Part shown: positions 1 to 9,709 of the stretch, piece after piece
Layout: each line of letters begins with the position of its first letter
How positions within the stretch are numbered: position 1 is the first letter of the stretch
Origin: Dipteris shenzhenensis
Taxonomy: Eukaryota; Polypodiophyta; Polypodiopsida; Gleicheniales
Assembly (NCBI GenBank): GCA_047967505.1
Contig: CM106538.1
Direction: 5' to 3' (one strand)
DNA length: 64,000 nucleotides
Position numbers and translations under genes: made by a program
Notes under the pieces: generated by a model
Told to the model about the DNA's origin: nothing
Databases searched by the model: none
What the model saw: the letters and a program-made list of their open reading frames with translations, nothing else

Positions 1-1689
1 AAACTCTAACTCCTATTCTGCAGAATCTACTCCCTTCTCTCTCCACTACTATAATCTCCTCATCTTTACACACTCAGTCTAAGTCTGAGTGATCCCCTCC
101 TCCAACCTCTTCCAGAAACCTTGATGTTCAACGTTCTCCTCCTAGTACTCAAGCCTCACTAGATCATCAAGATTATAGAAGTCACAACAAGAGGAAAAGA
201 CGGTAAGAATGTGTTGGTTGATACCACTAAGAATTGGTAACAACTTAGAGTTTCCATTGCATCGATGCCACTCAGACCACACACCATGTGACTCACATAT
301 GGGTGCCAACCCAAGTCCTATCATATAAATGCCAAGAGCACACATGGAATGTCCAAGAACTACACATCTTAGATCATAATTGTGATCTCCCCTAGGAGGT
401 AACAACATAAGAATGGTCTACTAGCTCATTTGAGAATGAGGTGCTATACTAACAACAATGGGCTTTGTGGCATAACAAGGTGCTAGTAAGCACCATCTAG
501 TCAATAACCCACCCTCAAGTATGTCTTAGCTACCATCATATTTTGTTCAGCTTCTTTGATTGGTTGAATCGCTTCTCAGGAATGCCCTCATAGAGGCATA
601 GACATATTTCCAACACATCAAATAGCTCTATTAACCCTCATATGAGAGAAGTGGATTAGAACAAAAGAAATGGTAATTTATCAATATAATAGAATGTATG
701 AGTCCCAAGCCTAGATGCACGGGCCGGACCTTGTTGAGCTAGTGTGTATATGGATTGATGCTTGGGAAGCAGCCCCAATGGTATCATTAGTCGACATACA
801 AGGTATATTTCCATGGCCTGTGGAGTCTCTTAGTTATCACTGCGAGATTGATTAGCAAGTACCTTGTGTATCTGTATGGGATACTTCACCATGGGCTATA
901 ACACCAACCCAACCTCTCAAAGAGCCTACTGAAGGAGAAGTTATTCTTGCTATGACAGAAGAGTCGATGCACTAAACATGACACCAAGCACCTACTATGA
1001 AGAGGAAGACTCCTCCTCCCAAGACATGGCTAGAATGAAGAGCCCCTCCTAGGAAATGCCATCAACACACTTCTCGCTGAAGTGCCCAATTGGTGGTATA
1101 GCTTCCTTCAAGCAATGGCTATGGTGCATCATGAAAGTTGAGATGTGAGGACATAGCTCAAGGTAAGTTGAGGCAAGTATTAACCTCTAGTTAACATGTG
1201 GCCTGGGATTGGTTGACTCAACCACAAGAAACTCAACTCAATAAGTCCACATCATGGAAGCCAACCTAAAAGTGGTGAAGGATTTGGATTGTGCTGACTA
1301 GCAGGACAACTAATCTCTAGAGATAAAGGGGAGATATCGAGAGCCAAGAGCAGTAGCCAATGGTGGAACACGATCCAACTAGAAGACAATGAGCTTGCCT
1401 TTGATTAAGTCAATAAAGCTCCTACTTAGTGGTAGAAAATAAAGATTAGGAGGAGGCTGCTACTACTACTTTTGAGATAAAGAGTTTTGTGTAGAAATAA
1501 TGGTAGCATAGAGCTAGTAAGTCTAGATGAGTCTGAAGGCTCATAGAGCTTCTAGCTCAGTCAGGGTGAGGGAAGGTGAGTTTGAGTTTGAGTCTGAGTG
1601 GAACTTTCAAGGGATTGTGCAGCCATGAGATGTTGTAATGGGAGGATTTATTCTATAATATACAATCAGTGCCTGGGAAGCTCTGGGTG
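1..1689. other. no recognisable gene
   Basis: No long open frame and no domain that I recognise on either strand. The stretch lies directly upstream of a decayed Ty3/gypsy pol fragment, so part of it may be decayed gag or polyprotein sequence. I saw no gag zinc knuckle or protease motif that would establish this. Confidence 0.4.
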
Positions 1690-2330
1690 TACTTATGCCT
1701 ACAAACTTATGCCATTTGGTTTGTGAAATGCACATCAATGTCTTGGAGATTCATGGTGAGACCTTGAGGGAGTATATGACCAAGTTCATTGCTATATATC
1801 TGAGTGCAATTTCTATATAGCTTGCTTGCTTCAAGAAGTATTTGCCAAGTATAGGTAGGTAGGGATCTCCTTGAACTTGGTCAAATGGGTGTTTTGCATG
1901 TCACAATCGGTATACTACTTGGTCATGTCATTTCCAAGGAAGGCATTTGAATCGATCCAAGAAAAATCCAAGCCATCGAGTAGAGCCTGGGAAGATTTTG
2001 ACAAACCTCATATCTTTTGTTTGGATTATTGGTTTCTATAGGATATTTGTAAGGGAATTTGTTAAGATTGCAATGCCTCTTTACGAGGTTACTAAGAAAG
2101 ACATCAAGTTCTAGTGAAATAAGTATTTTTCTACATCTTTTCATGCTCTTTACATTGTGTAGGCAAGACACTATTTTTTAGGTAGTGAAGTGAGATGTAA
2201 TCTTCCATCTCCATGTGGATGCTTAAAGATATTTCATTGGCATCATTTTGGCCAACTAGATGATCGATTAGATACTTGATTTACTATACCAGTTCGCCTA
2301 TGAAATCACCAGAGCAAGAGGCTCTTGCAA
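1690..2330 (+). pseudogene. Ty3/gypsy retrotransposon pol remnant (RT to RNase H)
   Basis: Conceptual translation with several stops and frame changes shows landmarks of a Ty3/gypsy polymerase in the right order. A YKLMPFGL-type motif near 1700 matches the reverse transcriptase MPFGL box. GHVISKEGI followed by IDPRKIQAIE near 1920-1980 matches the RT thumb. GYYRIFVREF and PLYEVTKKD near 2030-2100 match the RT/RNase H connection. FHLHVDASRYFIGIIL, reading through one stop, near 2200-2260 matches the start of RNase H. In its live form this enzyme would copy the retrotransposon RNA. No LTRs or integrase were identified, so it is an old, truncated copy. Confidence 0.7.
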
Positions 2331-2766
2331 TAGTTTCTAGTGCTCAAATATTTCAATGCTATTTGGTTGGCAATCCTTTAAACTTTTTCTATGTTGGTCA
2401 TATGGTTTGTTTTATTTGATTAACGAAAAAATCATCCAAGGGTGATTAACAAAGACACTCTAGTATCTGTCGCATGCCATGTTTCTTGACCACATGCCAT
2501 ATTTGATTAACAAAAAAATCATCCAAGGGTGATTAACAAAGACTATCTCGTATTTGTTCAGCATGCCATGTTTCTTGAACACATGCCCCAAGACAAGCAC
2601 CTAGGTAGATAGTCTTTAAATCCCAAAAGTATAGCCAAATTAGAGTTTATTTTTATCACCAAGTAGTAGATGGGTCTTGCAACATTGGGTCCTTTTTCAT
2701 GAACGAATCATTGTGTTAATCAAGGCACACACTTGACATTCTAGGGGAAACGTCATAGCCACTATT
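2331..2766. other. intergenic, no gene seen
   Basis: AT-rich sequence between the retrotransposon relic and element 1. It contains a short direct duplication: a segment with TTAACAAAGAC and CATGCCATGTTTCTTGA occurs at about 2430-2490 and again at about 2510-2580. It ends in TATT, the left target-site duplication of element 1. Confidence 0.5.
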
Positions 2767-2792
2767 AACACTTATTTCATTAATTTTGGACT
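2767..2792 (+). repeat. Element 1 left terminal inverted repeat
   Basis: Twenty-six bases, AACACTTATTTCATTAATTT then TGGACT, identical to the reverse complement of 13135-13160. A short ACTTTTGGACTA-like echo follows inside both ends. The first six bases vary between AACACT (elements 1 and 3) and AACACC (element 2). Confidence 0.85.
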
Positions 2793-2819
2793 CATATGTC
2801 TACTTTTGGACTATTCCTT

Positions 2820-2925
2820 AAAATCCTTCCCAAATGAAAAGTTTACTTTATAAAACTATCATTCGAGAATCAAAAGTTTACTTTCTGGCACTATCATTTT
2901 CACATAAGACATTTCAAAATATCTC
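2820..2925 (+). repeat. left subterminal repeats of element 1
   Basis: CCTTCCCAAATGAAAAGTTT followed by ACTTT, then a second AAAAGTTTACTTT-containing copy. The same motif is repeated three times at the equivalent place in element 2 (29225-29330). Repeated subterminal motifs are common transposase-binding sites in TIR transposons; binding here is inferred. Confidence 0.55.
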
Positions 2926-3541
2926 TATACAATGTTGTACAAATAATGCAAAAACTACTATTAAATCCTAAATTTGTATTTCTTGTTTATAAGAATCATA
3001 TTCTTAGAATAAAAAATCCGAGTTATTAGTTTAAATCCATGAAAAACCATGCTATTGAGGATTCACAACATTTTAAAAATGTATACATAAGAGACCTGTA
3101 AGACTCTTTTTACTTTCAATGCAGAAAACTATAACACTCTTGAATATTCAAGAAATTAAAAGGTTTATATACACATGAGACATGATGGAAGCCTCTTTTG
3201 TACTCCAAAAAATAGCAATAGCTATGCTTGCAATTTTACATTATCATGTCATAAGTTTTACAACAAATATTGCTCTGGATGAGTCTTTGTACAAAGGATC
3301 TCCTGTGGCCTTTTCAATAATTTAATTTTTCCTTTACAATGAGTTTAGTACAAATGGGCGATCCAAACATTTTCTTGTTTGAATGTCCTTTTCTATCATG
3401 ATCACAGAAATGAGCGATCCAAACATTTGCTTGTTCAGAATGTCCTTTCTGTCGTCACTTGTCACTTGGGTGCCATCTTCATTCACTCTCATCTGACAAC
3501 CACCACCACCTTCACTCTTTCTCGATATTTGAATGGTGTTA

Positions 3542-5143
3542 TCATGGGCATTGTTCATTTGCGCTATCTCCTTCTACTTCCTCCCGGGCGAGCATCTTTG
3601 TGAACTTTGTAATGTGCGTAATAATTGGTTGCGGTAATTTTATTTTGTCTTCTACATCATACCCCATGTGCTTCTTTAATTTCTTTGACCTTGATTTCCA
3701 AGATACTATGACTGTCTCTGTGGAAAGTCTTGAAATTGCTTCATGGTTTGGGACCCATTCCTTTTTCAAACAACTACTATACAATGTACTATTATCTTGG
3801 TTCTCCTTCCTGCCCCTTGGCTCATACCATACCACTGTAAATGTTGTAGCTCTCCCCCGGTCATCCATGCTCACGTCAACTACTTTCGCAACCCAAAACT
3901 TCACGTTCTCATGTTCATCATCCGATGGTCGAACTGCAACAAAACAGTGGACATCTATGTCTATTTGTGGCATAAACTCTCTCTTCTTGGGTCCACAATA
4001 TGGACGTGGGAGCAACGATTCAAACTCATTTTCAAAGACACCACATGCTGGATGCAAGTCATTGCCAACATTTGGCCAAAATAAAGGATGTTCTACCTTA
4101 ATATCATCTTCTCGCATTTTTGCAAGGTCCTTTATCAATTGGTAGGTCTTGCTAATTACAACAGTAGTGTGTTCCTTCCAAGAGGGCTTCCAATCAGGAA
4201 ATCTCCGGAGCATTTCCTCTTTGTATGCAATAAAAGCTTTTAAGCCTTCTATTTCACCTTTGGATTTCTCGCTGAATTCTTTTATAGGAGCCCATGTTGG
4301 ATGCATTTCTTTGCTCGGGATTGAAGTTAAGAGAGAGTAAGGTTCTTTAGGTTCCCATTTTGTATCAAGAGAATAGTGTTGCCATTGCATCACTGGTTTT
4401 TCATCCTTTAAGAAAAATCGAAAATAGTATGGAGCGCTATGACCAATCAAGGCATCACCACCTTTTTGTATGAAAGGTAGAATAAAGCTCTTCCAATCAT
4501 ACATCCTCTCAACCATTGAGCATATTGTTCCTTCCTTACGGCCACCAACTTGCCTCCCACATTTTCTTATCAAGTCATCCATTGTCTCCATGTCCTTGTG
4601 TTTTAGTTCTCTTGAAACTGTGCTAAATATCTGATCGATATCCTCATGTGTGTGCCCAACCAACAAAAACCCAACTTCAATCTCATTGAAGATTCTATGA
4701 GCGATTAGCATTGAGCAAAATGCAAAGAAGAGTACATTCTTATTCTCTCGTCCGCAATTGTCTACTTGTACTCTCAAAGTTGCTAGTAGGCGACCTTTTT
4801 CTGCATGTACATTGTGAATTGCCTTCATAACGGATGTTACAACTTGATTGCTATCATGTAGATGCAAGGAATCAATCCATATGTCTGCAAAAAACTTAAA
4901 TCCGTGCACTAACACTCCACATAGATGTGTCTTTAAAAAGTATTTGCCTTGTAGCTTAGGTGGAGTGTTAACGAATCGAGGTAATGTTGTTGTATTTTGA
5001 TCCATACCATCAACAATAATGCACATGTACTCATTTGGGTGAGAAATAGCTTGCTCCTTCCAAAATGCATATTTTATTCTAGAATGTCGAACAAGTCCAT
5101 GATGAAATTCTCTCTTTCTTTTGTAAGCTTCTTGCACTCTCAA
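3542..5143 (-). pseudogene. DUF7869-like candidate transposase, catalytic and C-terminal part (element 1)
   Basis: An uninterrupted 533-residue frame forming the C-terminal two thirds of the element 1 protein. It shows IVDGMDQN (Asp45, Asp48), QVDNCGRENKN (Asp128) and GHTHEDID (His164 to Asp170), the spacing expected of an RNase H-fold integrase/transposase-like core. I recall this pattern from DUF7869 proteins. The last 150 residues (FVAVRP through FWVAKVVDV to VVWYEP) resemble a BAH- or Tudor-like chromatin-reading fold; this is tentative. The methionine at 5143 is not the native start. Copy 2 shows that the frame continued upstream, and a small deletion near 5140 shifted it relative to the segment at 5079-6725. 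In copies 2 and 4 the same region is further decayed. Confidence 0.7.
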
Positions 5144-6725
5144 GTGCTCGCTTTAGATCATCACAGTCGTTGCACTTTGACATTTTTTGCCTCTTTGGGA
5201 TTTTAACATGTCCAAAGCTTTTTTTCCAAAGAGTATACAAAGTATGAAAAGATGCCGGTGCATGCCCTCTTTGCCTCTGTGTTTCTCCAATAGAGTTAAA
5301 TACTTCTTTTTTGGTCAAACCTATCGGAAGATGCATTTCTGATAGGTGGGGTTGCGGTAAAGCATTTTCATAAATGTAATCTTTCAAAATTGCTGTTGCC
5401 GCAATCGTTGAGGCTCTTGTTTTGGGCCTTCCTATGTTTCCATGAATGTTAAATTTAACTCCATACTTTGCTTTATTAGCCAAATTCCAATATGTGCCAT
5501 GTGATAATCCTGTAATAATGCGATATGCATTATTGCATATACTTTTTCCATTTATAAGAGGCCTTATTTGATGTCCTGAACTTCGCCTTCTCTTATCATT
5601 TACAAGAAAGCAAGACAATCTCGTGAGTAGGTATTCATTTCTTCTGCTTCCTTTCCTTTGCCAGACATGTTCTCTACAACCCTTGATGTCATGTAAGTTA
5701 ATGGATCGCATACATGTATGTTTACAGCATGTAGATCGCACTGCTTTTAGCATAACATCTTCATTCATTACTCTTATTCTCTTTGGTTGCTTTTCTGGAT
5801 CTACCTGCACTCGTTGTCTTTTCATGCATCTGTATGTCTGTTTTGGGACCTTCTGTACATTCTTATTTGGATTTGTGTAGTTCTCCTTGTAAGATTTATT
5901 TGTCACGTTGTTTTCATGAGATGTTGCATCCTTGATCTTATCACTCTGACAGTCAAATACTGAATATTCCTTTGTTGATGTCATCCTTGCTTTTGATACA
6001 TTCGTTAAACCATTTGTAACATTTACAAGTTCACAATCAAAGTCAAACACCGAATAGTCCTTTGTTGATCTCATCCCTACTTTTGATACAATCGTAGAAC
6101 CACTTGTCACAATGGCATCAGAGTGTCTCGAATGATCTTCAAACTCATCTATTCCTGAGAGAACATCACTCATTGATGCACTTTCTATGGATTTCATAAC
6201 TCCATAGTCAGTGGTGATAGAGTGTCCAGAATGATCTTCAAACTCATCTATTCCTGAGAGAACATCGCTCATTGATGCACTTTCTATGGATTTCATAACT
6301 CCATAGTCTTGAAACTCCTCTACTCCAGAGAGAACATCACTCATTATACTATCGTGCATGATTTCCATAATTCCATAGTTACCTGCTTTGACTCCAAGAA
6401 CTTTATCAGTATCCATGAAGCCATCCATGCTTGAAAATATAACACTTTTGACATCTTTGCCCAAGTTCTCAATGTGCATGAACTCATCCACCCCGGATAA
6501 GGCATCACTTGTGAAATATTTTTCTTTCTCGGTACCAATGAACTCATCGACTTCTGATAAGACGTCAGTGCTATAGTTGAGTGCATTGGAATCATCCATC
6601 TCTGAAGGAATAGAGCTTGGTACATTGGCATATTCTTTCAATTCTTTGATGTTGTAGTATACATTATGTTTATCATTAAAACCACATGCTGAGTCTTTCC
6701 AATCTTTAAAAATTGCATGCTCCAT
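5079..6725 (-). pseudogene. DUF7869-like candidate transposase, central part (element 1)
   Basis: A 548-residue frame in three parts. The first 250 residues are acidic and carry the short motif SDVLSGVDEF or close variants about six times; one repeat block (about 6130-6330) is a recent tandem duplication. A basic stretch follows (KRQRVQ, QPKRIRV), a likely nuclear signal. Then come a Cys-rich motif (CCKHTCMR, then REHVWQRKG) and a CNDC-type half-knuckle near the end. Homologous parts exist in element 2 and in the second family at 46939-47850, so the Cys-rich module is conserved and probably binds zinc. The frame ends early because of the deletion at about 5140. Upstream it is continuous to about 6800, where one stop separates it from the N-terminal domain. 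Confidence 0.65.
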
Positions 6726-6802
6726 CTCAAATCCTTACCTACCTCATAGTAGGGACCATCCCATGACATTGAGTTATCATCCATACCATCATCAGTAACT
6801 TT

Positions 6803-7285
6803 TTAAATTCTCATCTGCGCAAATGTCCAGTGTTCAACTTGTTCAAATCCCAAGACTTGACCTTCTGCTACATACTTATTTGCAAATGATAACATTTGTA
6901 AAATATCTCCCACTCTAAAATCCAAAGATATGCACTTTGTATTCCTGATGACATGTGTTGGATAAGTCTCATCTCTGTCCCATGCAATAAATGCTTTGTT
7001 GGAAGTATTATAGGGCATAACATCTCCAAGGATTTCCATATCCCCACACTTATGCTTTAGCTCAACATGTGCACTAAGAATCCTTGATACGATAACCGCC
7101 ACCTTATCTTCGCCAAGTCTTCTAAAGTGACAAATAGAATTTGGATCACTTTCATGGATTGTAGCAAATGCAACTACTTCTCTTTTGCAACATAAAATCA
7201 CCTCCATCCCCGGAATAAATTTTGTAGCCATCTCCTTTATGAGTTTCCTTTGCAAACAAGCTGTAACAACCATTATAAAGAACAT
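6803..7285 (-). pseudogene. DUF7869-like candidate transposase, N-terminal domain (element 1)
   Basis: About 140 residues from MATKFIPGMEVILCCK to WTFAQMRI. The pattern (VVAFATIHESDPN, then RRLGEDKVAV, then VMPYNTSNKAFIAWD) resembles the N-terminal domain of plant En/Spm TNP1-type proteins (Pfam Transposase_23), recalled from memory and moderately confident. It ends at a TAA where copy 2 has CTA (Leu). Copy 2 in turn has TAG where this copy has CAG (Gln), so an ancestral frame joined this domain to the central part. The coding sequence begins just inside a CAG|CTTGTTTG junction also present in copy 2, suggesting a splice acceptor and a lost or unrecognised upstream exon. Confidence 0.6.
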
Positions 7286-7369
7286 TAGTCTCTTCTCAAT
7301 AATCTACTTTATTAATGATTTAAAAATCTAGAACTTGTTTGAAAATTTAATTAGACACTAACCAATAAC

Positions 7370-8392
7370 AACCGTAAACCAATAACAACCCTAAACCAAA
7401 ACAACCCTAAACCCTAAACCCTTAACCCTCAACCCTAACCAATAACAACCCTACACCCTAAACCCTAAACCCTAACTCCCAAACCCTAAACCCTAAACCC
7501 TAAACCCCAACCCCCAAACCCTAAACCCTAAACCCTAACCCCCAAACCCCAAACCCTAACTCCCAAACCCTAAACCCCAAACCCTAAACCCTAACTCCCA
7601 AACCCTAAACCCTAACTCCCAAACCCTAAACCCTAAACCCTAAACCCTAACTCCTAAACCCCAAACCCTAAACCCTAAACCCTAACCCTCAAACCCTAAA
7701 CCTTAACTCTTAAACCCTAAACCCTAAACCCTAAACCCTAACTCCTAAACTCTAAACCCTAAACCCTTAACCCTAACCCCCAAACCCTAAACTCTAAACC
7801 CTCACTCCTAAACCCTAAACCCTTAACCCTAACCCCCAAACCCTAAACTCTAAACCCTAACCCCCAAACCCTAAACCCTAACTCCCAAACCCTAAACCCT
7901 AAAACCTAAACCCTAACTCCCAAACCCTAAACCCTAAACCCTAAACCCTAAACCCCAAACCCTAAACCCTAAACCTTAAACTCTAACTCCCAAACCCTAA
8001 ACCCTAACCCCCAAACCCTAAACCCTAAACCCTAACCCCCAAACCCTAAACCCTAAACCCTAAATCCTAAACCCTAACCCCCAAACCCTAAACCCTAAAC
8101 CCTACCCCCTAAACCCAAACCACCAAACTCTAAACCCTAACCCCCAAACCCTAACCCTCAAACCTTGAACCCTAAACCCTAATTCTCAAATCTTAAACCC
8201 TAAACCCTAAACCCTACCCCCCAAAACCTAAATCCAAACCACCAAACCCTAAACCCTAACTCACAAACCCTAAACCCTAACCCTAACTCACAAACCCTAA
8301 TTCCTAACTCACAAACCCTAAACCCTAAACCCTAACTCACCAAACCCCAAATCCTAAACCCAAACCACGAAATCCTAAACCTTAAATCCTAT
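7370..8392 (+). repeat. telomere-like CCCTAAA array in element 1
   Basis: About 1 kb of degenerate plant telomere repeat (CCCTAAA) interleaved with variants such as CCCCCAAA, AACTCCCAAA and AACTCAC. It starts about 85 bp upstream of the N-terminal coding domain and ends just before the G-rich minisatellite. Real telomere ends are far more homogeneous, and here both sides are element sequence, so this is an interstitial array carried by the transposon. Confidence 0.85.
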
Positions 8393-8439
8393 GAGTGTTT
8401 TCAAGTAATATCATTTATTTAAGTAATAGTTTTAATTAG

Positions 8440-9470
8440 AATTCATAAGTAATAGTGGAATTGATAGTTGGGAGGGTGGTAGTGGGAGAAAGGGAGAGTG
8501 GGAAAGTGGAGAAAGGGAGTGTGGGAGGGTGGTAGTGGGAGAAAGGGAGAGTGGGAGAGGGAGTGGGAATGGGGGCGGTGGGGGTGGGGGTGGGGGTGGG
8601 AGGATGGGAGTGGGAGTGGGAGAGGGAGTGGGAATGGGGGAGGTGGGGGTGGGGGTGGGGGTGGGAGAATGGGAGTGGGAGTGGGAATGGGGGAGGTGGA
8701 GGTGGGGGTGGGAGAATGGGAGTGGGAGTGGGAGAGGGAGTGGGAATGGGGGAGGTGGGGGTGGGAGGATGGGAGTGGGAGTGGGAGGGGTGGGGAGTGG
8801 GAGTGGGAGGATGGGAGTGGGAGAGGGAGTGGGAATGGGGGAGGTGGGGGTGGAAGTGGGAGGGGTGAGGTGGGAGGATGGGAGTGGGAATGGGGGAGGT
8901 GGGGGTGGGGAGGGGTGGAGAGGGAGGTGGGGGGTGGGAAATGGGAGGTGGGGGAGGAGAGGGGTGGGGATGGGGGTGGTGGGGGTGGGAAATGGGGTGG
9001 GGGGTGGGAGTGGGAGTGGAGTGGGATGGAAAAGAGTGGAGGGGTGGGGAAGTGGGAGTGGGGTGGGAGTGGATGGGATGGGTGGGGGTGGGGGTGGGAG
9101 GATGGGAGTGGGGTGAGAGGTGGAGGTGGGAGGTGGGGTGGGTGGGGAATGGGGGAGTGGGAGGTGGGTGGGGGTGGGGGAGGGTGGGGGGGGTGGGGGG
9201 GTGGGGGGGGTGGGAGATGGGAGTGGATGTGGTGATGGGAGTGGTTGTGGAGAGGTGAGTGGGGATGGGGAGGGGTGGGAGGAGTGGGAGGATGGGAGTG
9301 GGAGAGGGAGTGGGAAGGGGAAGATGAAAGAATGGGCGTGGTTGTGAGAGTGAGAATGGGGGAGGAGGGGTGGGAGGATGGGGGTGGGAGTGGGAGTGGG
9401 AATGGGGTGGGAGGATGGGGGTGGGAGTGGGAATGGGGTGGGAGGATGGGAGTGGGTGGGAGAGAGAGAG
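8440..9470 (+). repeat. G-rich GGGAGTGGGAG minisatellite (element 1)
   Basis: Imperfect tandem units of roughly 50 bp built from GGGAGT, GGGAAT, GGGGGAGGT and GGAT. The plus strand is almost entirely G, A and T with many runs of three or more G, so G-quadruplex formation is plausible. Related arrays occupy the same slot in element 2 (41395-41790) and, inverted, in element 3 (63197-63480). The long frames across it are compositional artefacts. Confidence 0.85.
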
Positions 9471-9544
9471 AAGATAATCTAATAGAGAGGCCAATGGGAG
9501 AGGAGATAATGTTATAGAAGAACCAATGAGAGAGAAGCACTTAA

Positions 9545-9670
9545 AACCCTAGTTTTTCTTATATATACTCTCCTTCTCTCATTGTTTCTCTCATTTCAAC
9601 AAGGAAGAGCAAGAGGAGAAGCAAAAAGAGGAGGAAGAGCAAAAGCAAGCACAAGCATAGATTTCAACTT
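9545..9670 (+). promoter_or_regulatory. conserved TATA module of element 1
   Basis: CCTAGTTTTTCTTATATATA is followed by a CTCTC-rich stretch and then AAGGAAGAGCAAGAGG-type purine sequence. The same arrangement recurs at 41805-41940 and 43905-43945 in element 2 and inverted at 61880-62045 in element 3. A TATA box followed by a pyrimidine patch is a plausible plant core promoter reading toward the purine tract, away from the DUF7869-like gene. No transcript is demonstrated. Confidence 0.5.
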
Positions 9671-9709
9671 TTTTTAAAATTTGTATTCTTTGAAATTTTA
9701 TTATAGAGA

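Noticed and set aside
3379-4340. Plus-strand frames across 3379-4340, one of 228 codons
   Set aside because: They are antisense shadows of the DUF7869-like coding sequence on the minus strand.
7370-8392. Possible chromosome end
   Set aside because: The telomere-like repeats are degenerate, internal and flanked by transposon sequence on both sides.
8436-9540. Pro/His/Ser-rich minus-strand frames of 352 and 365 codons
   Set aside because: Translation of the G-rich minisatellite; two frames are open side by side, which is compositional.
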